Source: Hyphomicrobiaceae bacterium
GTDB taxonomy: Bacteria > Pseudomonadota > Alphaproteobacteria > Rhizobiales > Hyphomicrobiaceae
DNA length: 64,000 nt
Assembly (NCBI GenBank): GCA_016793635.1
Contig: JAEUMD010000011.1
Span: forward strand, 248,001-312,000
Direction: 5' to 3'
A model generated the notes under the pieces. That model did no database searches, was not told the origin of the DNA, and was given only the letters and a program-made list of their open reading frames with translations. The stretch's first letter is position 1. The number at the start of each line of letters is the position of its first letter. A program made the position numbers and the translations under genes. This document shows positions 8,281-16,372 of the stretch, piece by piece.

Positions 8281-8820
8281 ATGGCGAGCATCCGAGTGGA
8301 CGGCAATCGCAATACGCGCGGCGGCTCCGAGAGCGGGGGCGGGATCACTGGGCGGCACGTTCTGCTCGGCCTGATCGCCTTTTTCGGCGTCGTCTTCGCC
8401 GTCAACGGCGTATTCCTCTATCAGGCGCTGTCGACCCATACCGGCGTCGTCGCCAACGAGCCCTACCGCAAGGGCCTCGAGTACAACCAGAGGATCGAGG
8501 CCGACGCGCGCCAGCAGGCGCTCGGATGGACGGTCGATCTCACCGTGCCCGATCACGTCGGCGAGGTTCGCGCGATGATGGTGGATGCCAACAAACGACC
8601 AGTGACAGGCTTGCGCCTCGTCGGCCGCGTCGGCCGCCCCTCAACGGGCGATCTCGACCGGGCGCTCGAATTCAAGGAAGCCTCCGCCGGAACCTACATC
8701 GCGCCGGTCACCGTGCTCGAAGAGGGCACCTGGATTGTCGAGCTGCAGGCGAGCGAACTCAAGTCCGATGGCGAGGCGGTCGTCTGGCGCATGCGAAAGC
8801 GCATTTGGCAGAAGCCGTGA
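8281..8820 (+). CDS. fixH: FixH family protein (cbb3 oxidase copper/maturation factor)
   Basis: Inner-membrane protein needed for cbb3 oxidase biogenesis, thought to act with the FixI copper exporter. 179 residues: a short cytoplasmic N-terminus, one membrane helix (about 23-45, LLGLIAFFGVVFAVNGVFLY), the conserved YRKGLEYN motif just outside it, and a periplasmic beta-rich domain ending EAVVWRMRKRIW. The ATG at 8281 is chosen because upstream in-frame codons are Arg-rich and unconserved; the ribosome site (AAAGG) is modest. fixI starts 88 bp later in the same direction. Confidence 0.92.
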   Translation: MASIRVDGNRNTRGGSESGGGITGRHVLLGLIAFFGVVFAVNGVFLYQALSTHTGVVANEPYRKGLEYNQRIEADARQQALGWTVDLTVPDHVGEVRAMMVDANKRPVTGLRLVGRVGRPSTGDLDRALEFKEASAGTYIAPVTVLEEGTWIVELQASELKSDGEAVVWRMRKRIWQKP

Positions 8821-8908
8821 ATTCGGGAAGCCGTGATCGTTGCCGAAGTCGCCGAACATAAGACCAGACGAGCAAGAGACCTGAACGCTAGAGCCCCCGT
8901 GAGGACGC

Positions 8909-11140
8909 GTGACCGGAAATCTCCGCCCCGTTCCGACACCACCTGACGAGACCGCGCGGGAAGCCGGGAACGACAACACGCCGCTCGTCGAATCGACGAC
9001 GCTGGTCGCCGACACCATGTACTGCGGCACCTGCATGATCACCATCGAGGACACGCTGAACGCGCTCCCCGGTGTGAGCCGAGCCCGAGTCAACCTGACC
9101 ACAAAGCGCGTCAGCGCCACTTATGACCCGAGCCGCACCAGCGTCGAGACCATGATCGCAGCGCTCGACGGCGCCGGATTCCCCGCCGCCGAGCTGATCG
9201 AGAGCCGCGAAGCGGATGCCGACGCGCGCGACCGCGATTTCCTGAAGCGGCTCGGCGTCGCGGGATTCGCCGCCGCCAACGTGATGCTGTTGTCGGTCGC
9301 CGTGTGGTCCGGCATCGGCAACGACATGAGCCAGGGCATTCGCTCGCTGTTCCACTGGCTTTCAGCGCTCATTGCATTGCCCGCCATCGCCTACGCGGGC
9401 CAGCCGTTCTTCCGCTCGGCGCGTCTCGCGCTCAAGGGCGGCCGCCTCAACATGGACGTGCCGATTTCGCTGGGCGTGATCCTCGCCTCCGGCATGAGCG
9501 TGTTCCAGACGATCCGGGGTAACGACCACGTCTACTTTGATGCCGCCATCACGCTGCTGTTCTTTCTACTCATCGGCCGCTTCCTCGACCAGATGATGCG
9601 GACGCGGGCGGCGGGCGCCGCCGCCAACCTGCTCGGGCTCAAAGCGTCGAGCGCGGTACTGCTCGCCGACGACGGCTCGAGCCAGCGTGTCTCCGCCCGA
9701 AGCCTGAAGCCCGGCAGCCGCGTGCTGATTGCGGCCGGCGAGCGCATCGCCGCCGACGGCGTCGTCGAGGATGGAACGAGCGAGGTCGAGGAAAGTCTCA
9801 TCACCGGCGAGAGCGTGCCCCGCCCTGTAACTGTCGGTGCCACCGTCTACGCCGGCACGGTAAATGGCGGCGGCGCGTTGATCGTGCGCGCCACGGCAAC
9901 CGACCAGAACACGCTGCTGGCCGAGATCGCGCGCCTCATCGACGCGGCAGAGCAGGGCCGCGGACGCTATGTGCGGCTGGCCGACCGCGCCGCGCGCGTC
10001 TATGCCCCGGCCGTGCACATCCTGAGCGGCGCAACCTTCCTCGGCTGGCTCGCCCTCGGCAATGGCTGGGAGCCATCGCTGACCGCGGCCATCGCGGTTC
10101 TCATCATCACCTGCCCGTGCGCGCTGGCGCTCGCCGTGCCGGCGGTGCAGGTCGCGGCGACCAGCCGGTTGATGCGGCGCGGCGTTCTCGTCAAGGCGCC
10201 GGACGGTCTCGAGCGCCTGTCAGAGGCCGACACCATCGTCCTCGATAAGACCGGGACGCTCTCACTGGGGGAGCCGGAACTCGTCGGCGCGGAAGGCGCC
10301 GACCGCGAAACGCTGGCGCGCGCTGTTCGCCTCGCCGCGGTCAGCCGCCACCCCTATTCGCGCGCACTTGTCAGGGCCGCCGAACGGCGCGGCATCGCGG
10401 TCGCTCCGGCGGAGGGTGTCATCGAGGTTCCGGGCTCCGGCCTCAGACTGCCAAACGAGAACGCACACGAAGAGCGGCTCGGCGCGCCGGGCTTCGTCGG
10501 CGAGAGCGGCACGCCGATCGGCACGAGCGAGGCCGGTGCATCCGTGCTCGCCTACCGCGCCGCCGACGGCCAGATCACTCGTTATTCGTTCATAGACCGC
10601 CTCCGGCCCGATGCCGCCGAGGTCGTCACCCGCCTGAAGCAAGCGGGTTATACCGTCGAGCTGCTGTCGGGCGATCGCCAGGGGCCTGTCGCCGCCGCAG
10701 CAGCAGCGACAGGAATCGAGACCTTCCGCGCCGAGACGAGCCCCGCGGGCAAGCTCGCGCGTCTCGGTGAACTCGCAGCCGCCGGACACAAGCCGCTGAT
10801 GATCGGCGATGGCCTCAACGACGCTCCGGCGCTCGCCGCAGGACATGCCTCGATGTCACCAGCGGGAGCCGCCGACATCAGTCAGGTGACCGCCGACGCC
10901 ATCTTCCAGGGCCAGGGCCTCGCGCCGGTCGTCGAGACGATAGCTGTCGCCAAAGCCTCGCAACGCATGGCCATTCAGAACTTCGCCATCGCCATCGCCT
11001 ACAACTTCGTCTTCGTGCCGCTGGCGATGCTTGGCCACGTGACGCCGCTGATCGCCGCCATCGCCATGTCGGCGTCGTCGATCGCGGTGACGGCCAACGC
11101 CGTCCGCCTCAAGACCAAACGGCTGGAGTTCCACCGATGA
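8909..11140 (+). CDS. fixI: Copper-translocating P-type ATPase FixI/CcoI
   Basis: P1B-type ATPase that exports copper across the inner membrane for CuB loading of cbb3 oxidase. 743 residues. The N-terminal heavy-metal-associated domain has C39-x-x-C42 (MYCGTCM). Then come transmembrane helices, the actuator loop with ITGESVP, the ion-binding helix C402-P-C404, phosphorylation site D446-KTGTLS, an SRHPYSRAL motif at the HP position and the hinge GDGLNDAPAL. GTG is the start (8909), with GAGGA about 6 nt upstream. The last codons overlap fixS by 4 bp. All catalytic motifs look intact. Confidence 0.96.
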   Translation: MTGNLRPVPTPPDETAREAGNDNTPLVESTTLVADTMYCGTCMITIEDTLNALPGVSRARVNLTTKRVSATYDPSRTSVETMIAALDGAGFPAAELIESREADADARDRDFLKRLGVAGFAAANVMLLSVAVWSGIGNDMSQGIRSLFHWLSALIALPAIAYAGQPFFRSARLALKGGRLNMDVPISLGVILASGMSVFQTIRGNDHVYFDAAITLLFFLLIGRFLDQMMRTRAAGAAANLLGLKASSAVLLADDGSSQRVSARSLKPGSRVLIAAGERIAADGVVEDGTSEVEESLITGESVPRPVTVGATVYAGTVNGGGALIVRATATDQNTLLAEIARLIDAAEQGRGRYVRLADRAARVYAPAVHILSGATFLGWLALGNGWEPSLTAAIAVLIITCPCALALAVPAVQVAATSRLMRRGVLVKAPDGLERLSEADTIVLDKTGTLSLGEPELVGAEGADRETLARAVRLAAVSRHPYSRALVRAAERRGIAVAPAEGVIEVPGSGLRLPNENAHEERLGAPGFVGESGTPIGTSEAGASVLAYRAADGQITRYSFIDRLRPDAAEVVTRLKQAGYTVELLSGDRQGPVAAAAAATGIETFRAETSPAGKLARLGELAAAGHKPLMIGDGLNDAPALAAGHASMSPAGAADISQVTADAIFQGQGLAPVVETIAVAKASQRMAIQNFAIAIAYNFVFVPLAMLGHVTPLIAAIAMSASSIAVTANAVRLKTKRLEFHR

Positions 11141-11328
11141 CATCTCTCGCCTGGCTCATCCCCGCGGCGCTCGCGCTCGGCGGCCTCGGCCTCGCCGCGT
11201 TCCTCTGGTCGCTGCGGTCGGGACAATTCGAGGATCTCGAAGGCGCCGGCTGGCGCGCGCTCCAGGATCGCCCGCTGACGGGCCCGGGGGAGAGCGAGCA
11301 GGCGAAGCGGACCGACGCAACCGACTGA
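11137..11328 (+). CDS. fixS: cbb3-type oxidase assembly protein CcoS/FixS
   Basis: Small single-helix protein required for cofactor insertion into cbb3 oxidase. 63 residues: N-terminal helix (about 4-26, WLIPAALALGGLGLAAFLWSL), then the hallmark SGQFEDLEGAGWRAL segment. The start overlaps the fixI stop (ATGA at 11137-11140), so translation is probably coupled. A strong terminator follows 68 bp after the stop. Confidence 0.94.
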   Translation: MTSLAWLIPAALALGGLGLAAFLWSLRSGQFEDLEGAGWRALQDRPLTGPGESEQAKRTDATD

Positions 11329-11395
11329 CGGTTCGCGGCACCCTTGCTCTAAACTGTTCGAAGAACGGGACGGCATATCGGGAGCCTGGAAAGAG

Positions 11396-11429
11396 AAAAG
11401 GTCCCGACGGGTTGCGCCGGGACCTTTTT
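11396..11429 (+). terminator. Intrinsic terminator after fixS (probably bidirectional)
   Basis: AAAAGGTCCCG (11396-11406) pairs with CGGGACCTTTT (11418-11428), 11-nt loop, followed by a T-run. Because the left arm begins with A-residues, it can also terminate the converging DUF2189 gene, whose stop is at 11478 on the minus strand. Confidence 0.88.
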
Positions 11430-11477
11430 CAATTGTCGGTTCTCGTCTGGATCGCTGGCATCACAGCCGACCGCAAC

Positions 11478-12299
11478 CTAACCCTTGCTGCGGTCGTCGA
11501 TCAGCACGAGGTCTTCGAAGGCGTGCCATGTGGCGTGGCCGACAAGTGGAAACGCCAGCACGAGCCCGATGAACAGCGTCACACCGCCGAGCACCATGAA
11601 GCCGGCAATGAGCCCCGCCCACAGCAGCATCGGCCGCGGATTTTCCATGACGGTGCGAATGCTGACACGCATCGCCGTCACGACGTCGACATCCTTCACC
11701 ATCAGCAGCGGCACCGAGACGGCCGCGACAGAGAAGGTGATGACGGAAAGCACAGCACCGACCAACGTACCAACCAGCAGCAGCCCGAGCCCGTGCGGGG
11801 TGAACAAAATCATATGCAGGAACTCGCTCGGCGGCGGGAACGCCTTGGCGCCGGTGAACAGCATGAACAGGAGGAAGGCCACCTGCATCCAGACCATGAA
11901 GATCAGAAACAGCACGAGACCCATGAAGCCGAGCTGCCCCTCGGGGCGAAAGCCGGCGAGAAGGGCCGAGCCCAGCGTCGGCGTATCACCGCGCTCGATG
12001 TCTCGGCTGACCTGATAGAGCCCGACCGAGAACAGCGGTCCGATGATCATGAAGCCGCCGAACAGCGCGAGAATGATCGATTGAGCGCCAGCAAGCGTCA
12101 TGCCCCAGAGCATCAGCGCAGCGATGCCCGAGAAAACGGCCCCGTAGCTGAGGCTGATCCCGGGATGTGTCCATAGATCGCGCCAGCCGGCCGCCAGCCA
12201 CTCCCAGGGCTGATCGAATGGGACGCGGCGGATGCCGATCCCTGGCACCACCTCCCCCGCGAACTGTGGCTCGGCCCGCATGCTCGTCAGCGCCGTCAT
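11478..12299 (-). CDS. DUF2189-family integral membrane protein
   Basis: 273-residue polytopic membrane protein with five to six hydrophobic helices and no known activity. The N-terminus RRVPFDQPWEWLAAGWRDL followed by SLSYGAVF is the DUF2189 signature. The ATG at 12299 has AAGGGAA at good distance. These proteins are often found beside cytochrome oxidase genes in alphaproteobacteria. Here it converges on fixS and has an FNR-like box about 97-110 bp upstream of its start, so co-regulation with the oxidase is plausible. Function remains unknown. Confidence 0.85.
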   Translation of the reverse strand: MTALTSMRAEPQFAGEVVPGIGIRRVPFDQPWEWLAAGWRDLWTHPGISLSYGAVFSGIAALMLWGMTLAGAQSIILALFGGFMIIGPLFSVGLYQVSRDIERGDTPTLGSALLAGFRPEGQLGFMGLVLFLIFMVWMQVAFLLFMLFTGAKAFPPPSEFLHMILFTPHGLGLLLVGTLVGAVLSVITFSVAAVSVPLLMVKDVDVVTAMRVSIRTVMENPRPMLLWAGLIAGFMVLGGVTLFIGLVLAFPLVGHATWHAFEDLVLIDDRSKG

Positions 12300-12395
12300 A
12301 TATCCGTTCCCTTGCCTATTCGCGCGCAAGACATCGGCAAGCCGACGCCGCGCGGTTGTTCCCCCGAGACAATATCGCCAAGCATGGCCCGGCCG

Positions 12396-12409
12396 TTGAC
12401 CGTGATCAA
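12396..12409. promoter_or_regulatory. FNR/FixK-like box in the DUF2189/permease divergent region
   Basis: TTGACCGTGATCAA matches TTGAT-N4-ATCAA with one change (C for T at position 5), a substitution tolerated in rhizobial FixK sites. The distance to the DUF2189 start (12299) fits a class II promoter; the permease start lies 203 bp away on the other side. Confidence 0.6.
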
Positions 12410-12428
12410 CACATGGATGCGACCGAAC

Positions 12429-12444
12429 ATGCAAGTATTTGCAT
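12429..12444. promoter_or_regulatory. ATGCAA-GTAT-TTGCAT palindrome with adjacent ATGCAA copies
   Basis: A perfect 6-bp-arm palindrome, immediately followed by TTGCATGCAA overlap and another ATGCAA near 12456. Clustered half-sites suggest an operator for an unidentified regulator of the divergent genes. The binding protein is not known to me. Confidence 0.35.
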
Positions 12445-12611
12445 GCAATGAAAAGATGCAAGAGGCCAACAGCAACCACACCTGCGGGCGGATTTCCTGA
12501 CCAATTGCAGAGAATGGCGACGACGAACGAGCCGTTGGCGGGCATGCTCGAGCCTCGTTCCGGGTATCGGCAAGCCGAACCTGGAGGGCTGTTGCCGACG
12601 TTCGAGGTCAG

Positions 12612-13865
12612 ATGTCCAAACCGAGCGAAAAGATCGCTGACTACTCCGGCACTGAGCCCGAGGTGACTCTGCGGCGCTCGCTGACGCTCTGGCACGCGCT
12701 GCTCTACGGTCTCGGCATCACCATCGGCGCTGGTATTTACGTTCTGGTCGGGCCGATGGCCGCGGCGGCGGGTTACAATGCCCCGTTCGCTGTGATGGTC
12801 GCCGCGCTGCTGATGGCACCCACCGCCGCTTCCCTGGCTGAGCTGGCGACCCGCATGCCGGTCGCCGCGGGCGAAGCGGCCTATGTGGAGGAAGGCTTCC
12901 GCAGCCCGCGTTTCGGTACCGCCATCGGCCTACTCGTGATCGCCATTGCCATCACGACATCGGCAACGATCTCCGTCGGCAGCGCCGACTACATCCGCGT
13001 CTTCGTCGATCTGCCCGCCCCGTTGATTGTTGCCGCTGTGGCAGTGACCATGGGGGCCATCGCCGCCTGGGGCATCGTCGAATCGATCACCTTCGCTGGC
13101 GTCATGACCGTGATTGAAACCGCCGGTCTGCTGCTCATCGCGGCAGCGGGATTCCTGTTCGAGCCCGGTGCGGTGAGCCGGCTGCCGGAGGCGGTGCCAT
13201 CGCTCGATCCCAGCCGCTGGAATGGCATCGTGATGGCCGGCATGCTCGCCGTTTTCGCATTCATCGGCTTCGAGGGCATCGTCAACATCGCCGAGGAGAT
13301 GCACGAGCCCCGCCGTGACCTGCCGCGCGCCATCGGTCTGACACTTGCGGTAACGGCGGCACTCTACATCGCGGTCGTATGGGTATCGCTGGTCGCACTC
13401 GGGCCCGAAACACTCGGTGCGACCAAGGCGCCGCTCGCCACGGTATTCGAACGGTTGACCGGCCTGCCGCCGAGCGTGATGGCGTTGATCGCCATCGTCG
13501 CGACGCTCAACGGCATCATCGCCAGCATCATCCTCGCGGCGCGTGTCGCCTACGGCCTCGCGCGCAGCGGCGAGCTACCGGCGCCCCTCGCCGCCCTGAG
13601 CGCGACGACCCGCACGCCGCTGCTTGCCACGCTGATCGCAACGGCCCTCGTGTTGGCGCTCGCGCTCACGGTGCCGCTGGAGGGTCTTGCCGATCTCTCC
13701 TCGGAGCTGACTCTCGCGATGTTCGCATCGGTCAATCTCGCGCTCGTCCTGATCAAGAGCCGCGAGACGGCGCCGCCTCCAGGCGTGTTCGTCACACCGC
13801 GCTTCGTTCCGCTCCTCGGCTTCGTCGCGACGCTCGCGTTCCTCGTCGTCAACTTCGCCCAGTGA
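12612..13865 (+). CDS. APC-superfamily amino-acid permease
   Basis: 417-residue transporter with about 12 hydrophobic helices. The first helix carries GLGITIGAGIYVLVG, the unwound substrate-binding motif of APC permeases, and helix 6 carries FAFIGFEGIVNIAEE. It lacks the long C-terminal extension of cationic amino-acid transporters. It probably imports an amino acid or related cation by H+ coupling; the substrate cannot be predicted. The ATG at 12612 has a GAGG site. It is divergent from the DUF2189 gene, with a shared FNR-like box. Confidence 0.88.
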   Translation: MSKPSEKIADYSGTEPEVTLRRSLTLWHALLYGLGITIGAGIYVLVGPMAAAAGYNAPFAVMVAALLMAPTAASLAELATRMPVAAGEAAYVEEGFRSPRFGTAIGLLVIAIAITTSATISVGSADYIRVFVDLPAPLIVAAVAVTMGAIAAWGIVESITFAGVMTVIETAGLLLIAAAGFLFEPGAVSRLPEAVPSLDPSRWNGIVMAGMLAVFAFIGFEGIVNIAEEMHEPRRDLPRAIGLTLAVTAALYIAVVWVSLVALGPETLGATKAPLATVFERLTGLPPSVMALIAIVATLNGIIASIILAARVAYGLARSGELPAPLAALSATTRTPLLATLIATALVLALALTVPLEGLADLSSELTLAMFASVNLALVLIKSRETAPPPGVFVTPRFVPLLGFVATLAFLVVNFAQ

Positions 13866-13926
13866 CGCGGTCACTCGGCAGTGAATCACCACGACACAGA
13901 GTGCGCGTAGCCAAAAAGCGGCTACC

Positions 13927-14316
13927 TCAGTCGGTCTCGACCACCGAGATCACGCGGAACGTCCGCAGCACGCCATCGTGCTCGCGAATGGAGACGTACT
14001 CGCCGCGCTTGAAGGCGTGCTGGTCGAAGCGGTAGCCGCTCTCGTCGGCGTCGGGCTCGCCGTGGATGTCGTAATGGAAAGCCCAAGACCCGCCCGGCTT
14101 GCGAACGATGTGCCCAACCATGTCCTGCTCGCTGGCCCAGAAACGTTTGACACGGCAACGGTCACGCAGGCGCTTCCACTCGTCGGCAACGATATGGCCG
14201 TTGTCGTCGATGGGCGCGATGAAGTCGTAGCCGTGCGAGCGGCTGCCCTCGGGGTGGTCGTGATCGCGCGCCAGCTCCAGCCGCACACGCTTCAAGGACG
14301 TCGCATTCGTTGTCAT
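13927..14316 (-). CDS. Conserved hypothetical protein, 129 aa
   Basis: Soluble, charged and aromatic protein of unknown function. It begins MTTNATSLKRVRLELARDHD and contains GSRSHGYDFIAPIDDNGHI, KPGGSWAFHYDI and a C-terminal GEYVSIREHDGVLRTFRV stretch that reads as a small beta-barrel. The ATG at 14316 is preceded by GAGGAA at ideal spacing; a longer frame to 14451 has no conserved character. I have an unverified impression that similar proteins occur near oxidase or stress genes in Hyphomicrobiales. It is convergent with the permease. Confidence 0.72.
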   Translation of the reverse strand: MTTNATSLKRVRLELARDHDHPEGSRSHGYDFIAPIDDNGHIVADEWKRLRDRCRVKRFWASEQDMVGHIVRKPGGSWAFHYDIHGEPDADESGYRFDQHAFKRGEYVSIREHDGVLRTFRVISVVETD

Positions 14317-14466
14317 CGTTTCCTCGTATCGATGGAGGTGGCGCGCGACCGAGGTCCGGCCGTACACAGGGATGGATAGCACTCTCAGACTTAAGCTGCG
14401 GATGCGATTCACACGATCGATGAAGGCGCCGGGCGCTCCTCGACCCATCACACCCTAGAACTGAAA

Positions 14467-14554
14467 CCGATCAGACGGAACCTCACGCGATTCACCTGAT
14501 CGGATTGCGCTCCAGCACCAGGATCTAGAGCATCGCGGTCAGATGACGCTCTAG
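14467..14554. repeat. Palindromic intergenic repeat of a Hyphomicrobiales-like type
   Basis: Two hairpins lie in series: CCGATCAG (14467-14474) with CTGATCGG (14496-14503), and CTAGAGC (14525-14531) with GCTCTAG (14548-14554). Sequence of the form CTAGAGCATC...CTGATCGG...GCTCTAG resembles short dispersed palindromes common between rhizobial genes. The second hairpin overlaps the stop of the universal stress gene and may serve as its 3' end structure. Confidence 0.5.
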
Positions 14555-15384
14555 TGCGAAAGCAACACCGGCATGGTGAGGTTGTGCAGCACGTAGCGCG
14601 TCGCTCCGCCGAAGATCAGCTCGCGAAAGCGCGAGTGGCCGTAACCACCCATGACGAGGAGATCGGCTCCGCTCGACGACGCCGCATCGAGCAGCGCCTC
14701 ACCGACACCTTGATGATCGCGGACCTGCTCACGCAGAGTTACTTTGACTCCATGGCGTGCCAACGCCGCCGCCAGCTCTTCGCCGCCGCTTGTTGTTTCG
14801 GCTGCGGTACGGGCTTCACCGACGAACAAAATGTTCACCATATCCGCCGCTCGCAGCAGCGGCAGCGCGTCGAATGCCGCGCGGGCCGCTTCACGGCTTG
14901 CGTTCCACGCAACCGCGATGTTGCGGCCGACGCTTTCATAGCGGCCACTCGACGGCACGATCAGCACGGGCCGCCCGCATTCGATGGCGAGACGCTCCGG
15001 AAAATCGAGGGCCGGCGCCATGTCCCAGCTTGAATCGGATTGGCTGGCGACCACCAGATCCGCCGCTCGCCCGCGTTGCATGACGAACTGCGCGAGATCG
15101 GGATAGGGCGATTTCTCGCTCGACCATTCGGCGACGAACGGTCCGCCCGCGGTCGCCGCACGGAAGATCTTCTCGAGCGCTGCGGCCTCGCGCTTCTCGT
15201 TCTCGATCACGGCTTCGATCACGTCGGCACCGTAAGGGATGCCGCCCGAAGCGAGCGGTGGCAGTCCGCCCCAAACGTGAAGACCGATGACGTGGCTCGC
15301 GTGGCGTCTGGCAAGCGCCACGACCGGCGCGAGCAAGGCTTCCGCGCGGCGTTGATCGTTGAGGTGAACGAGCACGGTCTTCAC
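14551..15384 (-). CDS. Universal stress protein, tandem Usp domains
   Basis: 277 residues, two UspA domains. The first begins KTVLVHLND at the N-terminus. The second starts NIAVAWNASREAARA and ends with a good ATP-binding motif, GGYGHSRFRELIFGG, then PVLLSH. The GTG at 15384 is chosen because KTVLVHL is the conserved Usp beginning and GGGAGC precedes it; the long upstream extension is spurious. Tandem Usp proteins are frequent members of low-oxygen regulons. An FNR-like box lies 233 bp upstream, but the divergent secreted protein is closer to it. Confidence 0.9.
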   Translation of the reverse strand: MKTVLVHLNDQRRAEALLAPVVALARRHASHVIGLHVWGGLPPLASGGIPYGADVIEAVIENEKREAAALEKIFRAATAGGPFVAEWSSEKSPYPDLAQFVMQRGRAADLVVASQSDSSWDMAPALDFPERLAIECGRPVLIVPSSGRYESVGRNIAVAWNASREAARAAFDALPLLRAADMVNILFVGEARTAAETTSGGEELAAALARHGVKVTLREQVRDHQGVGEALLDAASSSGADLLVMGGYGHSRFRELIFGGATRYVLHNLTMPVLLSH

Positions 15385-15713
15385 TGTTCGGCTCCCATGC
15401 CAAGCACTCGGCCAGCGACGGCCTCTCCAACGGCCGCACGATTGAGCGATATAGACCGCGACCGTCGCGGATGGAATTGCGATCGCCGTGGAACGGAGGC
15501 TGCGAAAAGGGCCGCAGCACCTGCACGCTTTGGCTGCTTGCGGGGCGACCGGTCTGCGATCAGCGACCGGATCGCGCATCCAATCGAACGCTGGCATACG
15601 ACCGCCCTGCCACTCCTTGACGCACGTCAAGGTGGCGAGCAGCCACCCCGACCAATGTCGAAGATGGAAGCGAAGCCTCGAATGGCCGCCGCATCACCAG
15701 TGCGAGGATACCC
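15385..15713. other. Divergent region between usp and the secreted-protein gene
   Basis: No gene seen. The only notable element is the FNR-like palindrome at 15617-15630. Otherwise it is GC-rich, with no clear promoter or terminator. Confidence 0.5.
15617..15630. promoter_or_regulatory. FNR/FixK-like palindrome TTGAC-N4-GTCAA
   Basis: TTGACGCACGTCAA is a perfect palindrome of TTGAC half-sites, 84 bp before the ATG at 15714. A class II start would fall near 15665. Both outer TTGA motifs match the FixK consensus; position 5 is C in each half, as in some known FixK targets. Confidence 0.5.
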
Positions 15714-16094
15714 ATGACGAATCCGGTGAAATCCGTGCTAGGGCGCGCCCGCGAAAATAAGGCCCCCAGCGGCACGAGACGCGCACACGCAGTACCCCGC
15801 CCTGCTCTCGCCATCGCACTCGCCGCGCTGCTCGCGAGCGGCGGAGCGATGGCACAGGAGAAAAAGCCCGAGGCGGCGCCAGTACCCGCCTGGCAGAGCA
15901 TCCTCGCGCTGCAGCTGAGCTCCGCGCACAAGTGCGATCTCGACAAGGTTCTCTTCTTCCACGAGGTGCCTGTTGGCGAAACCGTTTCGACCGAAGGTCG
16001 CGCCCGCTGTCTCGACGGCCGCGAGTACGATTTCTCGCGTGAACGCGCTCATGAGAAGTTCACGCTGCGGCTGTGCCAGCCGACGGTCTGCTGA
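15714..16094 (+). CDS. Small secreted cysteine-containing protein of unknown function
   Basis: 126 residues. A basic N-terminus and hydrophobic stretch (about 28-47, RPALAIALAALLASGGAMAQ) form a signal peptide with a likely AMA-Q cleavage site. The mature part (about 80 residues) has four cysteines (HKCDLDK, ARCLDG, LRLCQPTVC), so two periplasmic disulfides are possible. The ATG at 15714 follows GCGAGGA. No family was recognised. It is the nearest gene downstream of the FNR-like box at 15617. Confidence 0.72.
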   Translation: MTNPVKSVLGRARENKAPSGTRRAHAVPRPALAIALAALLASGGAMAQEKKPEAAPVPAWQSILALQLSSAHKCDLDKVLFFHEVPVGETVSTEGRARCLDGREYDFSRERAHEKFTLRLCQPTVC

Positions 16095-16372
16095 ACTGCG
16101 CGTGTTCCTGATGATTCCGAAATGTGCTCGGAGCCATGCCGAAGTAGCAAGTAGATCTCGGAACCGGAACATTAGAGACGGGGACGGCCGATGACCGCAA
16201 GTCGTCGAAGGCCCGCCAGCATCGCCTGCAAGCGAAAGCGCGTGACCAGCAACGCTGAAGCACTGGCACTCGGATCACCGCGGTGGTCGCCGGCGCGGCA
16301 TCGAGCGACTCGTGCCGCTGGTTACCACTCCACTACCCGAAGCGCGGGGCCGATCCCCGGCAAGGCATCGTC

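Larger units (their letters stand above)
12300..12611. other. Divergent control region of the DUF2189 and APC-permease genes
   Basis: No gene. It holds an FNR-like box (12396-12409) and an ATGCAA-N4-TTGCAT palindrome (12429-12444) with further ATGCAA copies nearby. The permease start at 12612 has a GAGG ribosome site within 10 nt. Confidence 0.5.
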
